A stretch of DNA of 31,829 bases from NCBI GenBank assembly GCA_044371675.1, contig JBILTF010000016.1, positions 1 through 31,829 of the forward strand, written 5' to 3'. The number at the start of each line of letters is the position of its first letter. Positions within the stretch are counted from its first letter, which is position 1. This DNA comes from CAIZGX01 sp044371675. GTDB lineage: Bacteria > Bacteroidota > Bacteroidia > Flavobacteriales_D > Sanyastnellaceae. Both the position numbers and the translations under genes were made by a program. Shown in pieces: positions 23,223 to 30,985 of this stretch. The notes under the pieces were generated by a model. That model saw only the letters and a program-made list of their open reading frames with translations, did not search any database and had not been told where the DNA came from.

Positions 23223-24560
23223 TTATACGGTGTAGCCACTGCTCGCAACGCTACCACTATTTCGCCCTCTCACTCTCCCCGATTGCATTAACCCGTCGTA
23301 GTGACGTGAAAGCAAATGACTTTCTACTTGTTGAAGTAAATCTAAAATCACACCTACTGTAATTAACATGGATGTTCCTCCGAAAAACTGAGCAAACATT
23401 TGCGCTTTTGTTAGTGACAAAGTCAAAACAAGAGCTGGTAATATTGCAATAAGGCCGACAAAGATACCACCAGGAAGGGTTATGCTCGACAAAACTCTAT
23501 CAATAAATTCTGCCGTATCCTTTCCAGGCTTGATTCCTGGTACAAAATTGCCATTTCTTTTCAAGTCATCAGCAATCTGATTTGGATTGGTAACGATGGC
23601 AGTATAGAAAAAGGTAAATAAAATAATCATTACCATTAACAACATATTGTATCCAACACCTTGGAAATTTGTTAGCGAAGCCAATACCTTGTTGTTTTGA
23701 AACATTTCAGTATTGCTTAGGTACAATGGGACAAACATTATTGCTTGGGCAAAGATGATTGGCATTACCCCAGCTGCGTTTACACGCAAAGGAATGTAGC
23801 TTCTTGCGCCTTCTCCTTGTGGAAGGTGACTTCCGCCGGCAGCCATTTTAGCCATTTGCACAGGAATTCTGCGGACTGCTTGAATGATTGCAACTGTTCC
23901 TCCGATAACAATAACCATTACGGCTATTTCAATTAGGAAGAAAAATGCTGTTTGCTGACTGAACTCCTGAGCAAAAGCTCCGGGAATATCTGATAAGATA
24001 CCAGTCATAATTATCAATGAGGTTCCGTTTCCAATTCCTTTATCGGTAATTTTCTCACCCAACCACATCACAAACAACGTAGAACTCGTAAGGATAATGA
24101 TTGACGTAATCATCCACATTGGACTGTTCGCATGAGCATCGGCAGGCACATACTGTGCTAAGTAACCTGGTGCTTGAACCATTGCAATACCTATTGTAAG
24201 GAAACGGGTCCACTGATTTATTTTACGGCGCCCACTTTCACCTTCGCGTTGCAACTTTTGCACTGTTGGAACAGCAAGTCCCAACAATTGAATAACAATG
24301 CTCGCTGAAATATAAGGCATAACACCTAGAGCAAAAATCGAAGCTCTATTGAATGCTCCACCTGTGAAAAGTCCCAAAAAGTCTGCGATTGAACCTGATC
24401 CAGCTGCACTGGAGTCCTGCATTTTCACTGCATCTATTCCAGGAAGAAGCACATACGACCCAATTCTGTACACCAAAAGTATTGCTAAGGTGAAAAGAAT
24501 TTTCTTACGAAGTTCCTCGTGATTCCAGATGTTTCTTATGGAAGAAAAAAACTTTTTCAT
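23223..24560 (-). CDS. secY: Protein translocase subunit SecY
   Basis: SecY is the channel of the Sec translocon in the inner membrane, which exports the signal-peptide proteins seen elsewhere in this window. The 445-residue protein has ten predicted membrane segments. The N-terminal RNIWNHEELRKKILFTLAIL, the plug-region GGAFNRASIFALGVMPYISASI (63-85 or so), the TDKGIGNGTSLIIM loop and the C-terminal SHLLSRHYDGLM are all typical. Its ATG overlaps the rplO stop in ATGA, so translation is coupled to rplO. Confidence 0.99.
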   Translation of the reverse strand: MKKFFSSIRNIWNHEELRKKILFTLAILLVYRIGSYVLLPGIDAVKMQDSSAAGSGSIADFLGLFTGGAFNRASIFALGVMPYISASIVIQLLGLAVPTVQKLQREGESGRRKINQWTRFLTIGIAMVQAPGYLAQYVPADAHANSPMWMITSIIILTSSTLFVMWLGEKITDKGIGNGTSLIIMTGILSDIPGAFAQEFSQQTAFFFLIEIAVMVIVIGGTVAIIQAVRRIPVQMAKMAAGGSHLPQGEGARSYIPLRVNAAGVMPIIFAQAIMFVPLYLSNTEMFQNNKVLASLTNFQGVGYNMLLMVMIILFTFFYTAIVTNPNQIADDLKRNGNFVPGIKPGKDTAEFIDRVLSSITLPGGIFVGLIAILPALVLTLSLTKAQMFAQFFGGTSMLITVGVILDLLQQVESHLLSRHYDGLMQSGRVRGRNSGSVASSGYTV

Positions 24561-25003
24561 ATAGTGTTCGCTGTTCCGCCCATTGCTTCAATCGCAGCTT
24601 TCGCTGTGGCTGTGAATGCGTGCGCTGTCACGTTTAACTTTCCTTTTAATTCACCGCGACCCATTACTTTTATAAGTGTCTTCTTACTACAAATTCCATT
24701 TGCCACAAGTGTCTCAAAAGTAACCTCAGTCAAGTTGTGCTTATCAACAAGTAACTGCAATGTATCAAGGTTAATACCTTTGTACTCAACGCGATTAAGG
24801 CTTTTGAATCCAAATTTAGGCAAACGTCTTTGAAGAGGCATTTGTCCACCTTCGAAACCAATTTTGCGCTTGCTACCAGAGCGTGATCCTGCTCCTTTGT
24901 GTCCACGTGTAGAAGTTCCACCGTGTCCAGAACCTTCACCACGACCAATACGCTTTCTGTTCTTAATAGAACCTTCAGCTGGCTTTAAGTTATTCAATTT
25001 CAT
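24557..25003 (-). CDS. rplO: 50S ribosomal protein L15 (uL15)
   Basis: uL15 is a late-assembly protein of the 50S core. The 148-residue protein begins MKLNNLKPAEGSIKNRKRIG and has the glycine- and arginine-rich extension (GRGEGSGHGGTSTRGHKGAG) followed by the globular domain with FEGGQMPLQRRLPKFGF. It is 12 bases after rpmD and shares ATGA with secY. Confidence 0.99.
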   Translation of the reverse strand: MKLNNLKPAEGSIKNRKRIGRGEGSGHGGTSTRGHKGAGSRSGSKRKIGFEGGQMPLQRRLPKFGFKSLNRVEYKGINLDTLQLLVDKHNLTEVTFETLVANGICSKKTLIKVMGRGELKGKLNVTAHAFTATAKAAIEAMGGTANTI

Positions 25004-25015
25004 CTCTTCTAATCG

Positions 25016-25195
25016 TTATTTGTATTCCACTTTTAAAAGGTGATTCACAGCGCGAATCATACCTACAATATTTGGTGTCAATTCTTTTTCTACTGACACA
25101 TTTAATTTCTTAATACCCAAAGCTTCGATTGTAGCCTTTTGACGTTTTGGACGATCAATAGCACTTTTAACTTGGGTGATAACAACTTTAGCCAT
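25016..25195 (-). CDS. rpmD: 50S ribosomal protein L30 (uL30)
   Basis: The 59-residue protein contacts 23S rRNA and 5S rRNA regions of the 50S subunit. It reads MAKVVITQVKSAIDRPKRQK at the start, with TIEALGIKKLN and IVGMIRAVNHLLKVEYK after it, the complete L30 ferredoxin-like fold. It lies between rpsE (11 bases) and rplO (12 bases), the expected position. The ATG at 25195 and TAA at 25016-25018 are clear. Confidence 0.97.
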   Translation of the reverse strand: MAKVVITQVKSAIDRPKRQKATIEALGIKKLNVSVEKELTPNIVGMIRAVNHLLKVEYK

Positions 25196-25206
25196 AATGG
25201 TCTGGA

Positions 25207-25719
25207 TTATCCGTTAAAAACTTTATCTAAATGAATTCCGCGAATACGCGCAACTTCTTGTGGTGTTCTAAGAGCTGCAAGCGCTTGAACTGTAGCTTTT
25301 ACTACGTTGTGTGGGTTTGAAGAACCTTTTGACTTTGCCAAAACGTCTTTTACTCCAGCTGATTCAAGTACCGCACGCATTGCACCTCCTGCAATAACTC
25401 CAGTTCCTAATGAAGCAGGCTTCAAGAAAACACGAGCACCACCAAATTTACCTGCAATCTCGTGAGGAATTGTACCTCTGTGGATTGGAACACGTACAAG
25501 ACTTTTCTTAGCATCTTCAATTGCCTTGGTAACCGCTTCAGCAACTTCTTTGGATTTACCCAAACCGTGACCTACTACTCCGTTTTCGTTACCTACTACA
25601 ACAATCGCTGCGAAACCAAATGTTCTTCCACCTTTGGTAACTTTAGTAACACGATTTACGCTTACTAAACGATCTTTCAATTCTGTTTCGCTAGCGCGAA
25701 CTACTTTTCCTTCTAGCAT
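25207..25719 (-). CDS. rpsE: 30S ribosomal protein S5 (uS5)
   Basis: uS5 lies near the mRNA entry and the decoding region and affects accuracy. The 170-residue protein has the N-terminal double-stranded-RNA-binding-like domain (LKDRLVSVNRVTKVTKGGRT, FGFAAIVVVGNENGVVGHGLGKSKE) and the C-terminal domain with GGAMRAVLESAGVKDVLAKS and NPHNVVKATVQAL. It is five bases after rplR. Confidence 0.99.
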   Translation of the reverse strand: MLEGKVVRASETELKDRLVSVNRVTKVTKGGRTFGFAAIVVVGNENGVVGHGLGKSKEVAEAVTKAIEDAKKSLVRVPIHRGTIPHEIAGKFGGARVFLKPASLGTGVIAGGAMRAVLESAGVKDVLAKSKGSSNPHNVVKATVQALAALRTPQEVARIRGIHLDKVFNG

Positions 25720-25724
25720 TTGTA

Positions 25725-26078
25725 TTAAAATTTAAGTCCGGCTTCGCGAGCTGCTTCAGCCAAAGATTTTACACGTCCATGATACAAGTATCCACCGCGG
25801 TCAAAAACCACTTCTTCAATACCTGCTGCTTTCGCTCTTTCAGCAATTGTTTTGCCTATGATTCGCGCTTGCTCATTTTTAGCAATGTTTTGCGCTTCTT
25901 TCATAATATTAGATGAAGCAGACGCTAGAGTTACCCCCTGGTTGTCATCTATGATTTGAGCATAAATTTGTTTGTTACTTCGGAACACACTTAAGCGTGG
26001 TTTCACATCAGTACCTTTCACTCTAGCACGTATGCGAGTGCGTATTTTTGCTCTACGAGAATCTTTTGAAAATGCCAT
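25725..26078 (-). CDS. rplR: 50S ribosomal protein L18 (uL18)
   Basis: uL18 binds 5S rRNA in the central protuberance. The 117-residue protein has an arginine-rich N-terminus (RRAKIRTRIRARVKG), then PRLSVFRSNKQIYAQIIDD and the closing FDRGGYLYHGRVKSLAEAAR, all typical. It is 11 bases after rplF and five before rpsE. Confidence 0.99.
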   Translation of the reverse strand: MAFSKDSRRAKIRTRIRARVKGTDVKPRLSVFRSNKQIYAQIIDDNQGVTLASASSNIMKEAQNIAKNEQARIIGKTIAERAKAAGIEEVVFDRGGYLYHGRVKSLAEAAREAGLKF

Positions 26079-26089
26079 TGTATTATCAA

Positions 26090-26641
26090 TTATTTAGCTG
26101 CCGACTTACCCGCTTTCTTGCGAACAAATTCACCAACGTAACGAACACCTTTTCCTTTATACGGCTCCGGAGTACGAAGCGAACGAATTTTTGCTGCAAC
26201 TTGACCAATCAGTTGTTTGTCGTATGACTCTAGCATGATTTGCGGGTTCTCCCCTTTTTCTGCTTTAGCCGATACTTTAACTTCTGTTGGAAGTTCGAAT
26301 ACGATTGGGTGGCTATATCCTAATGTCAAGCTCAATTTCTGACCTTCAACATTTGCACGGTAACCAACACCGATCATTTCCAAATCTTTCTTCCATCCCG
26401 TGCTTACACCAACAATCATGTTATTGATTAACGAGCGGTACAATCCGTGTTTTGCACGTACATCTTTGTGGTCGCTAGAGCGAGTGCAAACGATCTCTGT
26501 TTCGCCGATTTCAATTGTAATTGAAGAATCAACATCTTGAGACAATTCACCTTTTGGCCCTTTCACCTTAACTACGCCATTCTCCAAAACAACACTAATG
26601 TCTTTTGGTAATGGAATTGGGTTTTTACCTATTCTTGACAT
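26090..26641 (-). CDS. rplF: 50S ribosomal protein L6 (uL6)
   Basis: uL6 binds 23S rRNA near the sarcin-ricin loop and the factor-binding site. The 183-residue protein has two repeated domains: MSRIGKNPIPLPKDISVVLE and KVKGPKGELSQ in the first, and GVGYRANVEGQKLSLTLGYSH with PEPYKGKGVRYVGEFVRKKAG at the end. It lies 21 bases after rpsH and 11 before rplR. Confidence 0.99.
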   Translation of the reverse strand: MSRIGKNPIPLPKDISVVLENGVVKVKGPKGELSQDVDSSITIEIGETEIVCTRSSDHKDVRAKHGLYRSLINNMIVGVSTGWKKDLEMIGVGYRANVEGQKLSLTLGYSHPIVFELPTEVKVSAKAEKGENPQIMLESYDKQLIGQVAAKIRSLRTPEPYKGKGVRYVGEFVRKKAGKSAAK

Positions 26642-26662
26642 GGGTCAATTTTTTTCTAGTTC

Positions 26663-27058
26663 TTAATATACGAAACACAAAACTTCTCCGCCAACTTTCT
26701 CTTGACGGGCCTTCTTATCTGTCATTACTCCTTTAGAAGTAGACATAACCGCAATTCCGAGTCCGTTCAATACACGTGGCAGATCATCTGCGCCAGCATA
26801 TTTACGGTGTCCTGGAGAGGATATTCTATCGATTTTAGCGATTGCCGGTTGTTTTGATTTGAAATCGTATTTTAAAGCGATTTTAATCACACCCGGTGCA
26901 CCATCTTCGAATTTAAAATTCAAGATATATCCAGACTCGTGAAGGATTTTTGTGATTTCCTTCTTCAAATTGCTAGCAGGAATCTCAACCACCTTATGGC
27001 GAGCTTTCTGAGCGTTTCGAATTCGAGTTAAATAATCTGCTATTTGATCAGTAACCAT
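26663..27058 (-). CDS. rpsH: 30S ribosomal protein S8 (uS8)
   Basis: uS8 binds helix 21 of 16S rRNA and is central to platform assembly. In E. coli it represses the spc operon. The 131-residue protein has the N-terminal DQIADYLTRIRNAQKARH, then RKYAGADDLPRVLNGLGIAVMSTSKGVMTD (about 90-120) and the conserved end GGEVLCFVY. It is 19 bases after rpsN. I saw no obvious S8-binding structure near rplE. Confidence 0.99.
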   Translation of the reverse strand: MVTDQIADYLTRIRNAQKARHKVVEIPASNLKKEITKILHESGYILNFKFEDGAPGVIKIALKYDFKSKQPAIAKIDRISSPGHRKYAGADDLPRVLNGLGIAVMSTSKGVMTDKKARQEKVGGEVLCFVY

Positions 27059-27077
27059 GTTCTTCTTTTCTTAATTA

Positions 27078-27347
27078 TTACCAACTTGCTTTTTTAACAC
27101 CTGGAATCAATCCGTTCAGAGCCAATTCACGGAATTGGTTACGACATAATCCGAATTGACGCATATACCCTCTTGGCTTCCCGGTCAACATGCAACGATT
27201 GTGAACACGCACAGCGCTACTGTTTTTTGGAAGTTTTTGAAGTGCATCCCAATCACCTGCTGCTTTAAGCTCTGCTCGCTTTGTAGCATATTTTTCAACC
27301 AATGCGATACGTTTACGCTCGCGGGCTTTCATTGATTCTTTTGCCAT
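27078..27347 (-). CDS. rpsN: 30S ribosomal protein S14 (uS14), long zinc-free form
   Basis: uS14 is in the 30S head and is added late in assembly. The 89-residue length and the MAKESMKARERKRIALVEKY start identify the long form. The two remaining cysteines (HNRCMLTGKPRGY and FGLCRNQFREL) do not make a CXXC...CXXC zinc site, so this is the C-minus type. It lies 14 bases after rplE and 19 before rpsH. Confidence 0.98.
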   Translation of the reverse strand: MAKESMKARERKRIALVEKYATKRAELKAAGDWDALQKLPKNSSAVRVHNRCMLTGKPRGYMRQFGLCRNQFRELALNGLIPGVKKASW

Positions 27348-27361
27348 TCTTTCTAATCTTA

Positions 27362-27910
27362 TTATTTTACGAAAGGAAATCCAAATTCTTCAAGAAGAGC
27401 TTTTGCCTCTTCATTTGTTCTAGCATTCGTAACGAACGTGATGTCCATTCCGTTGATTGCTTTTACTTTCTCCAAATCAATCTCTGGGAAAATGATTTGC
27501 TCTTTCACTCCGAAAGTGAAGTTCCCACGTCCGTCAAATCCTGAAGACTTAACACCACGGAAGTCCCGTGTTCTTGGAAGAGCAACAGCGATTAAACGGT
27601 CTAAGAATTCATACATGGTGTTTCCACGCAATGTAACTCTTGCTCCGATTGGAACGCCTTTCCGCAATTTGAAGTTAGAGATATCCTTTGTAGAAAAGGT
27701 AGCCACCGCGCGTTGACCGCTTATTAGTGTCATCTCATCTACAGCTGCATCTACTAATTTCTTATCTGCAGTAGCCTTACCAATACCTTGGTTTAAGCAG
27801 ATCTTCGTGATGCAAGGAACTTGCATATTTGAAGAGTATTCAAAACGCTTCTGAAGATTATCTTTAATTTCAGACTCGTACTTTGACTTTAATCTTGGTT
27901 GATAGTTCAT
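27362..27910 (-). CDS. rplE: 50S ribosomal protein L5 (uL5)
   Basis: uL5 binds 5S rRNA in the central protuberance and contacts the 30S head. The 182-residue protein shows MQVPCITKICLNQGIGKAT, SGQRAVATFSTKDISNFKLR, VTLRGNTMYEFLDRLIAVAL and the end with MDITFVTNARTNEEAKALL. Its ATG overlaps the rplX stop as ATGA. A GGAGG seven bases before the ATG, within the last rplX codons, is the only other clear Shine-Dalgarno in the window besides that of rplI. Confidence 0.99.
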   Translation of the reverse strand: MNYQPRLKSKYESEIKDNLQKRFEYSSNMQVPCITKICLNQGIGKATADKKLVDAAVDEMTLISGQRAVATFSTKDISNFKLRKGVPIGARVTLRGNTMYEFLDRLIAVALPRTRDFRGVKSSGFDGRGNFTFGVKEQIIFPEIDLEKVKAINGMDITFVTNARTNEEAKALLEEFGFPFVK

Positions 27911-28227
27911 TTGATAACCTCCCCTGATTTTTTAGAGATTCTTACTAACTTTCCTTCTTCATTGCGGGCTTTTCCAACACGTGTCGCATTACCAGCTGCA
28001 TCAATTAACATAACATTGCTAATGTGCATGGCCGCTTCGCGCTTTTCAATTCCGCCTTGAGGGTTTTGTGCAGAAGGCTTACGGTGACGGGAAATCATGT
28101 TTACCCCTTCAACAGTAACTCTGTCTTTATCGCGATCTACAACAATCACAAGTCCTTTTTCACCTTTGTGATTACCGGTAGTTACCACTACCATATCGCC
28201 TTTTTTTATTTTGAGTCGCTTGAACAT
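27907..28227 (-). CDS. rplX: 50S ribosomal protein L24 (uL24)
   Basis: uL24 is one of two proteins that start 50S assembly and sits near the exit tunnel. The 106-residue protein has the KOW motif KKGDMVVVTTGNHKGEKGLV at the N-terminus, then GVNMISRHRKPSAQNPQGGI and the basic end RISKKSGEVIK. It is 21 bases after rplN and overlaps rplE by four bases. Its last codons contain the GGGGAGG that precedes rplE. Confidence 0.98.
   Translation of the reverse strand: MFKRLKIKKGDMVVVTTGNHKGEKGLVIVVDRDKDRVTVEGVNMISRHRKPSAQNPQGGIEKREAAMHISNVMLIDAAGNATRVGKARNEEGKLVRISKKSGEVIK
27918..27924 (-). promoter_or_regulatory. Shine-Dalgarno-like GGGGAGG of rplE, inside rplX
   Basis: On the minus strand GGGGAGG (complement 27918-27924) is separated by seven bases from the rplE ATG at 27910. 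GGAGGT pairs with the 16S 3' end. It encodes Gly-Glu of the rplX C-terminus, so coding constraint could explain part of it. Confidence 0.5.
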
Positions 28228-28248
28228 CTCGCTATCTATTTACTTCGT

Positions 28249-28617
28249 TTATAGTACTTCAGGAGCCAAAGAAACAATTTTCATGTAGTCTTTCTCACGT
28301 AATTCCCGAGCCACTGGGCCGAAAATACGGGTTCCTCTCATTTCTCCTTGTGCATTTAACAATACTACTGCATTGTCATCGAAACGAATGTAGCTACCAT
28401 CTCCGCGACGAACTTCTTTTTTCGTGCGAACAATAACTGCTTTCGAAACTACACCTTTTTTAACATTGCCGCTAGGCATGGCATCTTTGACAGTAACCAC
28501 TACTTGGTCACCTACTGATGCATATCGACGACGGGTACCACCCAACACGCGTATTACGAGCACTTCTTTAGCTCCGCTGTTGTCTGCAACCTTTAGTCTG
28601 GATTCGTTCTGTATCAT
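28249..28617 (-). CDS. rplN: 50S ribosomal protein L14 (uL14)
   Basis: uL14 forms part of the subunit interface (bridges B5 and B8). The 122-residue length is exact. It begins MIQNESRLKVADNSGAKEVL and contains GGTRRRYASVGDQVVVTVKDAMPSG (about 31-55) and GTRIFGPVARELREKDYMKI, all hallmarks. It lies 21 bases after rpsQ and 21 before rplX. Confidence 0.99.
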   Translation of the reverse strand: MIQNESRLKVADNSGAKEVLVIRVLGGTRRRYASVGDQVVVTVKDAMPSGNVKKGVVSKAVIVRTKKEVRRGDGSYIRFDDNAVVLLNAQGEMRGTRIFGPVARELREKDYMKIVSLAPEVL

Positions 28618-28638
28618 ATCCTTCTAATCTTTATTCGA

Positions 28639-28893
28639 TTATTTCGCTTTTTCAATTACCTCAACCATTCTCCAGCGCTTAAGCTTGCTCATTGGTCGAG
28701 TTTCCATGATTTTCACCACGTCACCTATTCCGCATTCTCCGGTTTCATCGTGAGCCATGAAATTCTTCGTTTGCTTCACAAATTTTCCGTATTTCGGGTG
28801 CATCATTTTCATTTCAACTGCAACCACTATGCTTTTGTCCATCTTGTTAGATGTAACAATACCGGTTCTTTCTTTTCTTAGGTTCCTTTCCAT
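28639..28893 (-). CDS. rpsQ: 30S ribosomal protein S17 (uS17)
   Basis: uS17 is an early-assembling 30S body protein with an OB fold. The 84-residue protein shows the start LRKERTGIVTSNKMDKSIVV, the HPKYGKFVKQTKNFMAHDE loop and the closing IMETRPMSKLKRWRMVEVIE. It is 13 bases after rpmC. Confidence 0.99.
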   Translation of the reverse strand: MERNLRKERTGIVTSNKMDKSIVVAVEMKMMHPKYGKFVKQTKNFMAHDETGECGIGDVVKIMETRPMSKLKRWRMVEVIEKAK

Positions 28894-28906
28894 TGCTTGA
28901 GTAGGA

Positions 28907-29101
28907 TTAACGGTTGTTTTTCATTTCATTCATAACCGTGTGAATTCGCGCAATTTCTCGGCGTTTCTCACGCAAAACCATTGGGTTTTCTGTTCCTGCT
29001 ACTGTGTGATTAAACGACATCTTTGCAAGTTCTGCTTTTTTCTCCATGACTTGAACATTCAAGTCTTCAATGGTCATGTTTCTGTATTCTGATGCTTTCA
29101 T
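28907..29101 (-). CDS. rpmC: 50S ribosomal protein L29 (uL29)
   Basis: uL29 is a small helical-hairpin protein at the exit tunnel, part of the docking site for SRP and trigger factor. From the ATG at 29101 it has 64 residues, starting MKASEYRNMTIEDLNVQVME, with NPMVLREKRREIARIHTVMNE. A reading from the upstream TTG at 29131 would add ten residues and overlap rplP by 26 bases. The ATG gives the family length and a four-base gap after rplP, so I chose it. Confidence 0.97.
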   Translation of the reverse strand: MKASEYRNMTIEDLNVQVMEKKAELAKMSFNHTVAGTENPMVLREKRREIARIHTVMNEMKNNR

Positions 29102-29105
29102 GTTC

Positions 29106-29525
29106 TTATTCGGTATAATCTGTACGAACAATAAATTTAGTACGGCAAGGTAATTTTTGTGCCGCCAATCTTAGGGCCTCTTGAGCAGTCTCCAAAGAAA
29201 CTCCTTCTGCTTCAAACAGAATTCTTCCTGGTTTAACTACTGCTACCCAATGGTCTGGAGCTCCCTTTCCCTTACCCATACGTACCTCAGCTGGCTTGGC
29301 GGTAATAGGCTTGTCTGGAAAGATTCGAATCCACACCTTACCTTCACGCTTCATGAAACGTGTCAAAGCGACACGTGCTGCTTCAAGTTGACGTGATGTG
29401 ATGAATCCCTCATCCATGGTTTTGATAGCGAAGCTACCGAAAGCCAATTGCGATCCTCTGTAGGCAATTCCTTTGATTTTGCCTTTCTGCTGCTTTCTAT
29501 ATTTGGTCCTTTTGGGCTGTAACAT
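29106..29525 (-). CDS. rplP: 50S ribosomal protein L16 (uL16)
   Basis: uL16 lies near the A-site tRNA elbow and is needed for peptidyl-transferase centre maturation. The 139-residue protein begins MLQPKRTKYRKQQKGKIKGI and contains GSFAIKTMDEGFITSRQLEA, RIFPDKPITAKPAEVRMGKG and GAPDHWVAVVKPGRILFEAE. It is 18 bases after rpsC and four before rpmC. Confidence 0.99.
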   Translation of the reverse strand: MLQPKRTKYRKQQKGKIKGIAYRGSQLAFGSFAIKTMDEGFITSRQLEAARVALTRFMKREGKVWIRIFPDKPITAKPAEVRMGKGKGAPDHWVAVVKPGRILFEAEGVSLETAQEALRLAAQKLPCRTKFIVRTDYTE

Positions 29526-29543
29526 AATCGTAATGTTTTAATA

Positions 29544-30269
29544 TTATCTTCTTCCTCCGCGGCGATCGTTTCCACCACCACCTGCGTTAGCTGGGCGCTT
29601 TTGTTGTTGAGCAGCTTGTCCGAAATTTGGAGAAAGATCACGCTTTCCGAAAACTTCACCACGACAAATCCACACTTTCAAACCGATACGACCGTAGCTC
29701 GTGTGAGCTTCTGCATTGTGGTAATCAATATCTGCGCGAAGTGTATGCAAAGGAGTACGTCCTTCTTTGTATGTTTCGCTTCTCGCAATCTCAGCACCGT
29801 TCACACGACCAGAGATTGTTACCTTGATACCTTCTGCACCCAACTTCATTGCTGAACTGATAGCCATTTTAGTCGCTCTTCTATAAGAGATACGTCCTTC
29901 AATCTGACGACAGATACCTTCTGCTACTAAGCGAGCATCGATTTCTGGGCGTTTGATTTCAAAGATGTTGATTTGAGCGTCCTTTCCAGTAAGCTTTTTC
30001 AACTCTTCTTTCAACTTATCTACTTCAGAACCTTGTTTTCCGATGATTACACCTGGACGAGCTGTGTTGATGGTAACAGTTACCAACTTCAGCGTACGCT
30101 CAATAATAATTTTCGAAACAGACGCTTTCTTCAAACGCGCCATCAAGTATTTGCGGATTTTATCGTCTTCAACGATTTTCTCTCCGTAGCTTTTTCCACC
30201 AAACCAATTGCTGTCCCATCCTTTGATGAAACCTAAACGGAGGCCTATTGGATTACACTTTTGTCCCAT
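29544..30269 (-). CDS. rpsC: 30S ribosomal protein S3 (uS3)
   Basis: uS3 forms part of the mRNA entry tunnel and the ribosomal helicase. The 241-residue protein has the start MGQKCNPIGLRLGFIKGWDS, the KH domain with RPGVIIGKQGSEVDKLKEEL, and the C-terminal domain with GAEGIKVTISGRVNGAEIAR and YGRIGLKVWI. A short glycine/arginine-rich tail ends it. It lies 18 bases after rplV. Confidence 0.99.
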   Translation of the reverse strand: MGQKCNPIGLRLGFIKGWDSNWFGGKSYGEKIVEDDKIRKYLMARLKKASVSKIIIERTLKLVTVTINTARPGVIIGKQGSEVDKLKEELKKLTGKDAQINIFEIKRPEIDARLVAEGICRQIEGRISYRRATKMAISSAMKLGAEGIKVTISGRVNGAEIARSETYKEGRTPLHTLRADIDYHNAEAHTSYGRIGLKVWICRGEVFGKRDLSPNFGQAAQQQKRPANAGGGGNDRRGGRR

Positions 30270-30287
30270 TTCTTTTGTCTCTTTTAA

Positions 30288-30680
30288 TTATTTTTTATCG
30301 AGAATGATTGTCACGTGGTTGCTACGCTTACGTATGCGGTGAGCTCTACCTTGGGGAGCTGGGCTGATTCTTTTCAAAGTGCGAGAAACGTCTACACGAA
30401 TTTCTTTCACGATTACATTTGATTCAGCAATATCGCTTCCTTCGTTTTTAGCCTGCCAGTTTGCGATAGCAGAGCGTAAAAGTTTTTCCAAAGGCATTGC
30501 ACTTACTGTACGAGTGAACTTTAAAATATTTAAAGCAGCACCTACTTCTTTTCCACGAATAATATCTGCAACCAATCGCATTTTACGAGGTGATGTCGGA
30601 TGATCATTCAATTTAGCGATAGCAGTTTTTTTCATCTGCTCTTTTATCGCGTTGGCCATTTCTCTTTTGCGAGCTCCCAT
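30288..30680 (-). CDS. rplV: 50S ribosomal protein L22 (uL22)
   Basis: uL22 lines the exit tunnel, and its beta-hairpin loop is a macrolide-resistance site. The 130-residue protein begins MGARKREMANAIKEQMKKTA, the extended N-terminus usual in Bacteroidota. It then shows HPTSPRKMRLVADIIRGKEV and the C-terminal hairpin with RISPAPQGRAHRIRKRSNHV. The later Met8 is possible, but the full start fits the phylum's form better. It is 31 bases after rpsS. Confidence 0.97.
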   Translation of the reverse strand: MGARKREMANAIKEQMKKTAIAKLNDHPTSPRKMRLVADIIRGKEVGAALNILKFTRTVSAMPLEKLLRSAIANWQAKNEGSDIAESNVIVKEIRVDVSRTLKRISPAPQGRAHRIRKRSNHVTIILDKK

Positions 30681-30711
30681 AGTGTCTTGTTGTGTTTATC
30701 GGGATTGTTCG

Positions 30712-30978
30712 TTATTTTCTGTTTCCACCGTGTCCACGGAAGGTGCGTGTTGGAGAAAATTCTCCAAGTTTGTGTCCAACCATGTTCTCTGTAACATATA
30801 CAGGAATGAATTGCTTACCATTGTGCACTGCAATCGTCAAACCAACAAACTGAGGTGTGATGGTTGAAGCACGGCTCCATGTTTTGATAACGCCTTTTTT
30901 TGCGTTTTCTTGGGCATCGTCTACGCGCATTTGAAGCTTGTAGTGTACAAAAGGTGGTTTTTTTAGTGACCTAGCCAT
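30712..30978 (-). CDS. rpsS: 30S ribosomal protein S19 (uS19)
   Basis: uS19 is in the 30S head next to uS13 and contacts the A-site finger. The 88-residue protein starts MARSLKKPPFVHYKLQMRVD and shows WSRASTITPQFVGLTIAVHN and KLGEFSPTRTFRGHGGNRK, complete and typical. It is seven bases after rplB. Confidence 0.99.
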   Translation of the reverse strand: MARSLKKPPFVHYKLQMRVDDAQENAKKGVIKTWSRASTITPQFVGLTIAVHNGKQFIPVYVTENMVGHKLGEFSPTRTFRGHGGNRK

Positions 30979-30985
30979 TTCTCAA

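Noticed and set aside
29101..29131. Upstream TTG start for rpmC
   Set aside because: It overlaps rplP by 26 bases and makes L29 ten residues too long at its conserved N-terminus.
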